From NCBI GenBank assembly GCA_052034255.1, contig JBPOIU010000007.1, positions 62,001 through 126,000 on the forward strand: a stretch of 64,000 bases of DNA. Reading direction: 5' to 3'. Positions 46,510-54,919 of this stretch are shown here, piece by piece. Source of the stretch: JADJEK01 sp052034255 (lineage in GTDB: Bacteria > Planctomycetota > B15-G4 > JADJEK01). Every line of letters begins with the position of its first letter. Position 1 is the first letter of the stretch. Under the pieces are notes generated by a model that was given only the letters and a program-made list of their open reading frames with translations, was not told where the DNA came from and did no database searches. The position numbers were made by a program, and so were the translations under genes.

Positions 46510-47852
46510 CGTCCGGCTTCCTGAACATCTTCCGCATCCCTGAACTCCGGCGGAAGCTGTGGGTCACGATCGGGTTGTTGGCGGTCTACCGGCTGGGATT
46601 CCACATCCCGGTGCCGGGCGCCAGCTACGAGGGCATCAAGTCCGCGGTCGGCGACCAGAACTTCGTGTTCGGCATCATGAACTCGTTGACGGGCGGCGCG
46701 CTCGGCAACTTCGTGGTGTTCGCGCTCGGCGTGATGCCGTACATCTCGGCATCGATCATCTTCTCGATGCTGACGAAGGTGGTACCGGCACTCGAAGCTC
46801 TGCAGAAGGAAGGCGCCGTCGGCGTCAAGAAGATCAATCAGTACACGCGGTGGGCGACGATCCCGATCTGCATCGTGCAGTCACTGTTCGTCATCCACGG
46901 AATGATGATCCCTGCCGCTCAAGCGAACGGCACGATCGTCGACCCCGACTTCATCGGCGGCGGCTTCACCCAGTTCGGCTGGGAGATGGCGCTGATCCTG
47001 ACGTTCACGTGCGGCACGCTGTTCATGATGTGGCTCGGTGAACAGATCACCGAGAACGGCATCGGCAACGGCATCTCGCTGATCATCATGGCCGGTATCG
47101 TCGCCGACTACCCGACGCAGTACTCGCGACTGCACAAGGTGCTCGAACCGACCGAGCGCTGGCAGATGCTGATCACGCTGATGGTGTTGTTCCTGATCAT
47201 CGTGCTCGGAATCGTCTACGTCACGAAGGGGCAGAGACGGATCCCCGTCACGCATGCCAAGCACGTGAAGGGACGACGCGTCTACGGTCCCCAGAAGTCG
47301 TACCTGCCGCTGCGCATCAACCAGGCCAACGTCATGCCGATCATCTTCGCGAACGCGTTGATGGTCGTGCCGCACGCGCTGGCTCAGGTCCCCGGCCTCG
47401 GCTGGCTCGATACGACGTTCCGTTGGGGCAGCTTCTGGTGGGTGGCCACCGAAAGCGCTTTGATCTTCTTCTTCTCGTTCTTCTGGACGGCGTTGATCTT
47501 CCAGCCGAACGAGATCGCGAACAACTTGAAGGAGTACGGCGGCTTCGTGCCGGGTCTCCGTCCGGGCAAGCGCACGGCGGAAGAACTGGAACGCATCATG
47601 GTGCGGATCACGCTCGTCGGAGCGGCGTTCCTGACCGTGCTGTCGTTGCTGCCGTTGCTCGTCACGGCGCGCATCCCGGAGTTGCCGGCGAACCTCGCGG
47701 CGAACCTGGGTAGCACGTCGATCCTCATCACGGTGGGTGTCGCCCTCGACCTCGTCGACAAGGTGAACGCGCACGTCGTGATGCGTAATTACGACGGTTT
47801 CATGGGTCCTGGTTCCGGTTCGGGTTCGTGGACGCGAGGGCGTCGCGGCTAG
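46506..47852 (+). CDS. secY: preprotein translocase subunit SecY
   Basis: A 448-residue channel subunit of the Sec translocon with ten hydrophobic segments. It begins with the RIPELRRKLWVTIGLLAVYRLG segment split over TM1, and has the plug region, the GQRRIPVTHAKHVKGRRVYG-type cytosolic loop and the C-terminal VGVALDLVDKVNAHVVMR. GTG 46506 overlaps the rplO stop (GTGA). adk and map, often next, are missing. Confidence 0.97.
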   Translation: MTSGFLNIFRIPELRRKLWVTIGLLAVYRLGFHIPVPGASYEGIKSAVGDQNFVFGIMNSLTGGALGNFVVFALGVMPYISASIIFSMLTKVVPALEALQKEGAVGVKKINQYTRWATIPICIVQSLFVIHGMMIPAAQANGTIVDPDFIGGGFTQFGWEMALILTFTCGTLFMMWLGEQITENGIGNGISLIIMAGIVADYPTQYSRLHKVLEPTERWQMLITLMVLFLIIVLGIVYVTKGQRRIPVTHAKHVKGRRVYGPQKSYLPLRINQANVMPIIFANALMVVPHALAQVPGLGWLDTTFRWGSFWWVATESALIFFFSFFWTALIFQPNEIANNLKEYGGFVPGLRPGKRTAEELERIMVRITLVGAAFLTVLSLLPLLVTARIPELPANLAANLGSTSILITVGVALDLVDKVNAHVVMRNYDGFMGPGSGSGSWTRGRRG

Positions 47853-47875
47853 CGCCGGGAAAGTTCAGGTAATCG

Positions 47876-48124
47876 ATGGCCGCAGATCGGGGTCGCAGAC
47901 CCCCAAGTGTGGCAAAAGGTGATGCGATCCGAGTTCAGGCGACCGTGAAGGAAGCCCTTCCGAACGCCGTGTTCCGGGTTGCGTTGGAGAACGGTCACCT
48001 CGTGATCGCTCACGTGTCGGGCAAGATGCGGATGAACTTCATCCGGATCCTCCCGGGCGACAAGGTGACGGTCGAGTTGTCTCCCTACGACTTGACCAAA
48101 GGCAGGATCGTGTACCGCGAGTAG
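47876..48124 (+). CDS. infA: translation initiation factor IF-1
   Basis: An 82-residue S1-like OB-fold factor that binds the A site of the 30S subunit. VKEALPNAVFRVALENGH, HVSGKMRMNFIRILPGDK and VELSPYDLTKGRIVYR are all family standard. About ten extra residues precede the core (AADRGRRPPSV). ATG 47876, 23 nt after secY. Confidence 0.97.
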   Translation: MAADRGRRPPSVAKGDAIRVQATVKEALPNAVFRVALENGHLVIAHVSGKMRMNFIRILPGDKVTVELSPYDLTKGRIVYRE

Positions 48125-48145
48125 GCGGTACATGGAGGTATCGCG

Positions 48146-48262
48146 GTGAAGGTTCGCGCATCGGTGCGACGGATTTGTGAGAACTGCAAGATCGTGCGGC
48201 GCCGCGGCGTCGTGCGTGTGATCTGTTCCGACGGCCGCCACAAGCAGCGTCAGGGCAAGTAA
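48146..48262 (+). CDS. rpmJ: 50S ribosomal protein L36
   Basis: A 38-residue protein, the smallest gene in the cluster. It reads KVRASVRRICENCKIVRR, then GVVRVICSDGRHKQRQGK. The zinc ligands Cys11, Cys14, Cys27 and His32 are all present (C+ type). The GTG start at 48146 is preceded by TGGAGG. It sits between infA and rpsM, its usual place. Confidence 0.97.
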   Translation: MKVRASVRRICENCKIVRRRGVVRVICSDGRHKQRQGK

Positions 48263-48274
48263 GGATCGATAAGC

Positions 48275-48655
48275 ATGCCTCGTCTCGTCGGTGTCGACAT
48301 TCCCAACGACAAGCGCCTCGTGATCTCGCTGACGTACATCTACGGCGTCGGCAATCACACGGCGGCCCGCATCTGCCGTGAGCTGAACATCGACCCGAAC
48401 ATGCGGGCGAAGGACATCACGGAAGAAGAGGTCGCGCGCATTGCCGGATTCCTCGACCGTCAGGTCCCGACCGAAGGTGGTCTCCGTCGCAAGATCGCGA
48501 TGGACATCCAGCGTCTGAAGGAGATCGGCTGCTACCGCGGTTCGCGCCATCGGCGCAGCCTGCCGGCACGCGGTCAGCGCACGCGCACGAACGCGCGAAC
48601 GCGCAAGGGTCCGAAGAAGACGGTGGCCGGCAAGAAGAGCGTGAAGGCCAAGTGA
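48275..48655 (+). CDS. rpsM: 30S ribosomal protein S13
   Basis: A 126-residue head protein that contacts the P-site tRNA. It has GVDIPNDKRLVISLTYIYG, AARICRELNIDP and the basic RGQRTRTNARTRKGPKK tail. ATG 48275, 12 nt after rpmJ. Confidence 0.98.
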   Translation: MPRLVGVDIPNDKRLVISLTYIYGVGNHTAARICRELNIDPNMRAKDITEEEVARIAGFLDRQVPTEGGLRRKIAMDIQRLKEIGCYRGSRHRRSLPARGQRTRTNARTRKGPKKTVAGKKSVKAK

Positions 48656-48683
48656 TCGACGTGAACACGTCGGGAACGGAACG

Positions 48684-49100
48684 ATGAGCACGAACCCACA
48701 ACAGGCCACCGGCGGATCGACGGGCGGCGCGAAGAAGAAGAAGATCCGTAAGGTCGCCGCGCGCGGAATCGCGCACGTGCAGGCCACGTTCAACAACACG
48801 ATCGTCACGATCACCGATATGACCGGTGAGACGATCGCGTGGGCCTCGGCCGGCGCAGTCGGCTACAAGGGTTCGCGCAAGTCGACGCCGTTCGCTGCGC
48901 AACGCGCTGCCGAAAAGGCGGGCGAAAACGCCGTGAAGGCGGGCATGCGCGAAGTCGAAGTCCGCGTCAAGGGGCCGGGTGCCGGTCGCGAGTCCGCGAT
49001 CCGTGCGCTGCAGGCGTCGGGGCTCTCGGTCAAGGCGATCGAAGACCGGACCCCGCTTCCCCACAATGGTTGCCGTCCGCGCAAGCGTCGTCGCGTCTAA
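48684..49100 (+). CDS. rpsK: 30S ribosomal protein S11
   Basis: A 138-residue platform protein. GIAHVQATFNNTIVTITD, ASAGAVGYKGSRKSTPFAAQ and the DRTPLPHNGCRPRKRRRV end are standard. ATG 48684 with GGAACG upstream. Confidence 0.98.
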   Translation: MSTNPQQATGGSTGGAKKKKIRKVAARGIAHVQATFNNTIVTITDMTGETIAWASAGAVGYKGSRKSTPFAAQRAAEKAGENAVKAGMREVEVRVKGPGAGRESAIRALQASGLSVKAIEDRTPLPHNGCRPRKRRRV

Positions 49101-49117
49101 GGCTGGAGTGATTCCGG

Positions 49118-49744
49118 ATGTCGTTCACGAAGCAGAGTGTGTGCAAGCTGTGTCGCCGCGAAGGCGTCAAGCTGTACTTGAAGGGTGCCCGCTGCGAGAC
49201 CGCGAAGTGCGCGATCAACAAGCGCAACTTCCAACCCGGTCAGCACAGCTGGACGCGCGGCCGTTTGTCCGAGTATGGACTCGGACTGCGTGAGAAGCAG
49301 AAGACGAAGCGGTTCTACGGAGTGCTGGAGCGGCAGTTCCGCCGGTACTTCGACATCGCGAACCGCATGGCCGGCAACACCGGCGCGAACCTGATGACGC
49401 TGCTCGAGCGTCGTCTGGATTCGGCGGTGTGCCTCGCGGGATTGGCGTTGTCGCGCAAGCATGCGCGCCAGCTCATCGCGCACGGCCACATTCTGCTGAA
49501 CGGCCGGCGCTGCACTGCCGCGTCGCGCCTGTTGCGCGTCGGCGATCGTCTGACGGTCCACGGGTCGGACGGTTCGCAGAAGATCGGCAAGGAGTCGCTG
49601 GAGATGCGGAAGGGTCGATCGCTGCCGCAATGGCTGGCGTTCGACGAGTCGAAACTGGAGGGCGCGGTGATCGCGCTCCCGACGCGTGAAGACGTCCAGT
49701 TCGAAGTCCAGGAACAGCTCATCGTCGAGCTGATGTCGAAGTAA
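49118..49744 (+). CDS. rpsD: 30S ribosomal protein S4, zinc-binding type
   Basis: A 208-residue assembly-initiator protein. The N-terminus carries Cys9, Cys12, Cys26 and Cys31 (CKLC...CETAKC), the zinc-binding form. The S4 RNA-binding domain has LERRLDSAVCLAGLALSRKH and ARQLIAHGHILLNGR. ATG 49118, 17 nt after rpsK. Confidence 0.98.
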   Translation: MSFTKQSVCKLCRREGVKLYLKGARCETAKCAINKRNFQPGQHSWTRGRLSEYGLGLREKQKTKRFYGVLERQFRRYFDIANRMAGNTGANLMTLLERRLDSAVCLAGLALSRKHARQLIAHGHILLNGRRCTAASRLLRVGDRLTVHGSDGSQKIGKESLEMRKGRSLPQWLAFDESKLEGAVIALPTREDVQFEVQEQLIVELMSK

Positions 49745-49780
49745 CGCGACTCAACTCACGAGAGTCAGGCGGAGTACAGA

Positions 49781-50791
49781 ATGCGCATTCGTTGGCGTGG
49801 ATTCGAATTGCCGTCGAAGGTCCTCGCGGATACCGCGACGATGACCGAGACGTACGGCCGTTTCGCCGTCGAACCGTTCGAGAAGGGCTTCGGTCACACG
49901 GTCGGCAACGGCCTGCGGCGCGTGCTGCTGTCCAGCATCGAGGGTGGCGCCGTCACGTCGGTGAAGATCGCGAACGTCCAGCACGAGTTCTCGTCCATCA
50001 CGGGCGTGCTCGAGGACGTCACCGACATCGTGCTGAACGTCAAGCAGCTGCTCGTGCGCGTCGAAGGTGAAGAGCCGTCGACGCTGACGATCGACGTGAC
50101 GAAGAAGGGCGCCGTCACCGGCGCCGACATCGTCTGCGACCAGCGCGCCGAAGTCGTCAACAAGGACCTCGTGATCGCGACGCTGACCGAGAAGGTCAAC
50201 TTCAAGGTCACGATGACCGCGCAGCGCGGCCGCGGTTACCGCACCGCCGAAGAGAACTCGACCGAAGAGCGCGAGATCGGCGTCATTCCGGTCGACTCGA
50301 ACTTCTCGCCCGTGAAGCGCGTGCGCTACAAGGTCGAGGACACGCGCGTCGGCAAGATGACGAACTACGACAAGCTCGTCATCGAGGTCTGGACCGACGG
50401 CACGGTGCGGCCGGACTTCGCGCTGATCGAAGCGGCGAAGATCTATCGCAAGCACCTCAATCCGTTCATCCATCACTTCCATCCGGGCGCGGATCTCGCG
50501 GTCGAGGAAGCGCGCGTGATGGCGGACGAGGCGGCCGAGAAGGAGCAAGAGCGCCTGCGCGAGATGCTGTCGAAGCCGATCGAGGAACTCGATCTGTCGG
50601 TTCGCGCTCGCAACTGCCTCGACGCCGAGAGCGTCGCGACGGTGGGCGACCTGGTTCGCAAGACCGAAGCCGACCTCCTGAAGATCAAGAACTTCGGCAA
50701 GACGTCGCTGAAGGAAATCAAGAAGAAGCTCGCGGACCTCAACCTGGCGCTGGGAATGGACACGGGCGACGTGTCCTCCGGCAAGGCCTGA
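49781..50791 (+). CDS. rpoA: RNA polymerase alpha subunit
   Basis: A 336-residue subunit. The N-terminal dimer domain has RFAVEPFEKGFGHTVGNGLRR split across the expected turn, then SSIEGGAVTSVKI. The C-terminal DNA-binding domain has LDLSVRARNCLDAE and KNFGKTSLKEIKKKL, keeping the arginine (E. coli Arg265) and asparagine that contact UP elements. ATG 49781 after GGCGGAGTACAGA. Confidence 0.99.
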   Translation: MRIRWRGFELPSKVLADTATMTETYGRFAVEPFEKGFGHTVGNGLRRVLLSSIEGGAVTSVKIANVQHEFSSITGVLEDVTDIVLNVKQLLVRVEGEEPSTLTIDVTKKGAVTGADIVCDQRAEVVNKDLVIATLTEKVNFKVTMTAQRGRGYRTAEENSTEEREIGVIPVDSNFSPVKRVRYKVEDTRVGKMTNYDKLVIEVWTDGTVRPDFALIEAAKIYRKHLNPFIHHFHPGADLAVEEARVMADEAAEKEQERLREMLSKPIEELDLSVRARNCLDAESVATVGDLVRKTEADLLKIKNFGKTSLKEIKKKLADLNLALGMDTGDVSSGKA

Positions 50792-50818
50792 AGTCCAGCA
50801 CCCGAAGGATCGAGCGCC

Positions 50819-51322
50819 ATGGTCAGCCATCGCATGCGCGGCCGCAAGCTGGGCCGCAAGAGCAAGCACCGGATCGCGATGAAGAGGAACCTCGTGTCCT
50901 CGCTCATCCTTCACGGGCGCATCGTCACCACGTTGGTGAAGGCGAAGGAGTATCGATCGCACGCGGAGAAGATCATCTCCATCGCGCGCGAAAAGACGCT
51001 CCACAACATCCGCCTCGCGGCGCGCGACATCCACGACAAGGCCATCTTGAAGAAGCTCTTCGACGAGGTCGGCCCTTCGTTCGCGGATCGTCCCGGTGGC
51101 TACACGCGCATCCGTCGTTTGGCGCGCCCGCGCGTCAACGACAACACGCCGCGCGCGATCCTCGAGCTCGTGACGTACGTGCCGCCTCGGCCCGTCGCGG
51201 CGGAACTCGAAGCCGCCAAGGGCGACAAGCACGACCACGACGATCACGATCATGAGCATGGTCACGACCATGACCACGATCATGATCACGGCAAGGGCGC
51301 GAAGAAGGGCAAGAAGAAGTAA
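50819..51322 (+). CDS. rplQ: 50S ribosomal protein L17 with His/Asp-rich C-terminal tail
   Basis: A 167-residue ribosomal protein, against about 120-130 for ordinary L17. The core is standard: RKLGRKSKHRIAMKRNL, LILHGRIVTTLVKAKE and TRIRRLARPRVNDNTPRA. After the usual end a 30-residue tail has ten histidines alternating with aspartate (about residues 137-159), then GAKKGKKK. Such a tail should bind zinc, nickel or cobalt. ATG 50819 follows GAAGGATCGAGCGCC. Last gene of the alpha cluster. Confidence 0.97.
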   Translation: MVSHRMRGRKLGRKSKHRIAMKRNLVSSLILHGRIVTTLVKAKEYRSHAEKIISIAREKTLHNIRLAARDIHDKAILKKLFDEVGPSFADRPGGYTRIRRLARPRVNDNTPRAILELVTYVPPRPVAAELEAAKGDKHDHDDHDHEHGHDHDHDHDHGKGAKKGKKK

Positions 51323-51341
51323 GCCCGAGCTCTGCGTCATG

Positions 51342-51382
51342 CGAACGAGGCCGTCGGTCGTGAAGACCGGCGGCCTCGTTCG
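51342..51382. terminator. hairpin at the end of the alpha cluster
   Basis: An 18-bp stem (51342-51359 and 51365-51382) with one wobble pair and a 5-nt loop, 19 nt after rplQ and about 100 nt before the end of convergent dnaE. It could end both transcripts. No strong T-tract. Confidence 0.7.
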
Positions 51383-51479
51383 TCGTTGCACTGCCCGTGC
51401 TGCGTCTCGGGCGGCTCCGGGAGCGCCGGGCCGATGTGCGCGGCGTCGGTGATCGATGCCGAATCGCTCGCGGTGACCA

Positions 51480-54400
51480 TCAACGGCAGGAAACGACGCC
51501 CTTGCCGAGCAACTGATCGAGCGCGTCGAAGAGATCCTCGCTCGGCTTCACGTTGTAGCGCGGGCCGCAGCGCACGACTTCCGTCTCCATGCCACGACGC
51601 TGGAACCGCAGGTACACCGGCGCGTGGCCCGTGAAGCGCAACAGCGTTTCCTTGAGCTTCGTCAGCAGCGCTTCGGAGTCCTCGCCGAGCGTGAGGACGA
51701 CGCTCTGCACTTTGCGCTCGAGCACTTCTTCGATGCGTTCGATGCCGGTAACGCGCAGCACGAGCTCTTCTCGCGCTTTGCTGACCGCACCGGAGAACAG
51801 TCCGATCACGTCGTCGGCGATGCGCTCCTGGTGCTTCAGGTAGTCCTCGGCGAAGCAGATCGCCGTGACCGGTTCCGCATCCAGTGCATGGATCTTGAAG
51901 ATCGCCATCTTCTGCCCGGCCGAACGACCCTTCTTCGCGGTGGTCAGGCGCACGCCTTGGATGAACCCGGCGACCACGACGTCGGAGTCGTGCTCGAGAT
52001 TGGGCAGCGAGCCGAGCCCGTGTGAGCAGTAGCGCTCGAGCGTCGCCGCGTGGCGGCGCAGCGGATGGTCGGTCAGGTGGAAGCCGAGCGCGTCGCGCTC
52101 GCGCTTCATGCGTTCCCGATCCGGCCATTCCGGCACGTCCGGCAACGGCACGCGGCCCGACTTCTTCGACCCGCCGCCGCCGAACAGACCGAGCTGTCCG
52201 GCCTTCTTGTCGGCCTGGACTTGCTGCCCAGCCTTGATCAGCAACTCGACGCCCTCGTGGACGCGGCCCCGCGGCTGCTCGCTCCAGTCGAACGCACCCG
52301 CGGCGATGAACTTCTCGACGACCGACTTGTTCATCGCCGCGAGGTCGACCTCCTCGAAGACTTCTTCGAGGGACTTGAAGCCGCGCTTCAGGCGCGCGCG
52401 AGCGTCGAGCACCGCGGCGACGGGCTTCTCGCCGACGCCCTTGATCGCGCCGAGGCCGAAGCGGATCGCTCCGTCCTCGATGGAAAAGTCGAGCTGCGAC
52501 GCGTTGAGGTCGGGACAGCGCACTTCGATCCCGCTCTTACGGCACTCGTCGAGGAACTCGGCGACCTTGTCGGTGTCGCCGCGGTCGATCGACATACAGG
52601 CCGCGAAGAAGTGCTGGGGCCAGTTCGCTTTCAGCCACGCGGTGCGATACGTCAGGATCCCGTAGGCGACGGTGTGACTCTTGTTGAAGCCGTAGCCGGC
52701 GAAATACGCCATCTGTTCCCAGATGTGGGTGGCGACCGCTTCGTCGACGCCCTTCTTCTGCGCGCCGCCGACGAACTTGGTGCGGAACTTCTCCATGACC
52801 TCGGGCTTCTTCTTGCCCATGGCTTTGCGCAAGTTGTCGGCTTCTTCGAGCGAGAAGCCGGCGAGGACGTTCGAGATGCGCATGATCTGCTCTTGGTAGA
52901 CCATGACGCCGTACGTCGCTTCGAGGATCGGCTGCAGCGACGGATGCGGGTACTCGATCGGCTCCTTGCCGTGCTTGCGGTTCACGAACGAGTCGACCAT
53001 CCCCGAGCCGAGCGGTCCCGGGCGGTACAGCGCGAGGATCGCGACGATGTCCTCGAACGTGTCCGGTTTCATCTTCGTCAGCAGCTCGCGCATGCCGCCG
53101 GATTCGAGTTGGAACACGCCGGTCGTCGCGCCGGTCTGCAGCAGTTCGTACGTCTTGCGATCGTCCAGCGGGAGCCGTTCGAGATCGACCACGGTGCCGG
53201 TCGACGCACGGATCAGGTCGACCGCGCGTTGCAGCACCGTCAGCGTCTTCAGCCCGAGGAAGTCCATCTTCAGCAGACCGATGGACTCGAGGTCGCCCAT
53301 CTGGAACTGCGTGTTGATTTCGTCCTGCACCCGGCAGAGCGGCACGTATTCGGTCAGGTCCTGGTCCGCGATCACGACGCCGGCCGCATGCGTCGACGTG
53401 TGTCGGTTCAAGCCCTCGATGCTCAGCGAGACGTCGAACAGCTCTTTCAGATCGGCGTCCTTCTCGATCCAACCGCGCATCTCGGCGTCCTGTTCGATCG
53501 CGCTCTTCAGCTCGGTGCCCGGCGTGGTCGGGATGCGCTTCGCGATCAAGTCGATCTTCGCCAAGTCGATGCCGAGCACGCGACCGGCGTCGCGGATCGA
53601 CGCCTTCGCCGCCATCGTTCCGAAGGTCACGATCTGACAGACGTTCTCGCGTCCGTACTTCTCCGTGACGTATTGGATGACTTCGCCGCGCCGGTCGCGG
53701 CAGAAGTCGATGTCGATGTCGGGCATCGAGATGCGGCCACGGTTCAGGAAGCGTTCGAACAGCAGGTCATAGGCCAGCGGGTCGACGTCGGTGATCCCGA
53801 GGCTGTACGCGACGATCGAGCCCGCGGCCGAGCCGCGTCCAGGTCCGACCGGGATGCCGCGTTCGCGCGCGTGCTGGATGAAGTCCGCAACGATCAGGAA
53901 GTACGCGACGAACCCCATCTCGCGCACGACGTCGATCTCGTACTCGAGCCGCTTCACGATGCGTTCGGTGAGTGGAGCGCCGTAGCGCCGCTTCGCGCCT
54001 TCGTCGCAGCAGCGCCGGAAGAACTGCAGCGGATCCTCGCCGCCGGGTACCTGGAACTTCGGCAGGTGGAACTCGTCGAACCGCAATTCCACGTTGCAGC
54101 GCGTCGCGACGTCGTACGCGTTTTCGCACAGCAGGTCGGCGCCCTTGAACAGCGCCGCCATCTCGGCCGCGGTGCGGAAGTGCTGCTGGTCGGTCTCGAG
54201 GCGGCGCCGGTTCTCGTCCTTCAGCGTCTTGCCCGATCCGATGCACATCATCACTTCGCGGGCGCGCGCGTCCTCCGGCCGGATGTAGTGCACGTCCTGC
54301 GTCAGCACGGCCTTGATGCCCGTTGCCTCCGCCAGCGCGAGCATGCCTTCGCGCTGCCGGCGCTGCAGCGGGATCTGATTCTCCATGACCTCGAGGAAGA

Positions 54401-54902
54401 ACCGGTCGGCGCCGAACACGTCGCGCCACTCGCATGCCGCGCGCTCTGCCGCGTCCATGTCGCCCGCGATCAGTCGGCGCGAGACCTCGCCCGACATGCA
54501 GCCCGACAGCGCGATGATGCCCTCGTGGTACTTCTGGATGACCTCACGATCGACGCGCGGCCGGAAGTAGAAGCCTTCGAGGTAGCCGGCCGAGACGATC
54601 TTGATCAGATTGCGGTAACCCTGCGCGTTCTCGGCGAGCAGCGTCAGGTGCGAGCCGGGCTCTTTCGCATCGCGGACGCGGCGGTCCTTCACCAGCGTCG
54701 CTTCGCAACCGAGGATCGGCCGCAGGCCCTTGCCGGTCGCCGCCTTGTAGAACTCGATGGCGCCGAACAGGTTGCCGTGGTCGGTCAAGGCCAGATGGGT
54801 TTGGCCGTCCTCGGCCGCGGCGGCGCACAGATCGTCGATCTGCGCGTTGCCCTCGAGCAAGCTGAAGTGGCTGTGCGTGTGAAGATGCGCGAATCGAACC
54901 AC
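51480..54902 (-). CDS. dnaE: DNA polymerase III alpha subunit
   Basis: A 1140-residue replicative polymerase. The N-terminal PHP domain starts VRFAHLHTHSHFSLLEG and has LTDHGN, GCEATLV, SHLTLLAEN, LSGCMSGEV and QDVHYIRPED, so most metal ligands of an active PHP exonuclease are present. Polymerase motifs include GPGRGSAAGSIVAY and the catalytic MPDIDIDFCRDRR, then KMDFLGLKTL and QEQIMRISNVLAG. The C-terminus has an OB-fold. GTG 54902 has GGGAG 7 nt upstream; the frame extends further but without a PHP start. It lies 17 nt after the membrane-protein gene. Confidence 0.97.
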   Translation of the reverse strand: MVRFAHLHTHSHFSLLEGNAQIDDLCAAAAEDGQTHLALTDHGNLFGAIEFYKAATGKGLRPILGCEATLVKDRRVRDAKEPGSHLTLLAENAQGYRNLIKIVSAGYLEGFYFRPRVDREVIQKYHEGIIALSGCMSGEVSRRLIAGDMDAAERAACEWRDVFGADRFFLEVMENQIPLQRRQREGMLALAEATGIKAVLTQDVHYIRPEDARAREVMMCIGSGKTLKDENRRRLETDQQHFRTAAEMAALFKGADLLCENAYDVATRCNVELRFDEFHLPKFQVPGGEDPLQFFRRCCDEGAKRRYGAPLTERIVKRLEYEIDVVREMGFVAYFLIVADFIQHARERGIPVGPGRGSAAGSIVAYSLGITDVDPLAYDLLFERFLNRGRISMPDIDIDFCRDRRGEVIQYVTEKYGRENVCQIVTFGTMAAKASIRDAGRVLGIDLAKIDLIAKRIPTTPGTELKSAIEQDAEMRGWIEKDADLKELFDVSLSIEGLNRHTSTHAAGVVIADQDLTEYVPLCRVQDEINTQFQMGDLESIGLLKMDFLGLKTLTVLQRAVDLIRASTGTVVDLERLPLDDRKTYELLQTGATTGVFQLESGGMRELLTKMKPDTFEDIVAILALYRPGPLGSGMVDSFVNRKHGKEPIEYPHPSLQPILEATYGVMVYQEQIMRISNVLAGFSLEEADNLRKAMGKKKPEVMEKFRTKFVGGAQKKGVDEAVATHIWEQMAYFAGYGFNKSHTVAYGILTYRTAWLKANWPQHFFAACMSIDRGDTDKVAEFLDECRKSGIEVRCPDLNASQLDFSIEDGAIRFGLGAIKGVGEKPVAAVLDARARLKRGFKSLEEVFEEVDLAAMNKSVVEKFIAAGAFDWSEQPRGRVHEGVELLIKAGQQVQADKKAGQLGLFGGGGSKKSGRVPLPDVPEWPDRERMKRERDALGFHLTDHPLRRHAATLERYCSHGLGSLPNLEHDSDVVVAGFIQGVRLTTAKKGRSAGQKMAIFKIHALDAEPVTAICFAEDYLKHQERIADDVIGLFSGAVSKAREELVLRVTGIERIEEVLERKVQSVVLTLGEDSEALLTKLKETLLRFTGHAPVYLRFQRRGMETEVVRCGPRYNVKPSEDLFDALDQLLGKGVVSCR

Positions 54903-54919
54903 GGTGGCACTCCCGTGGG

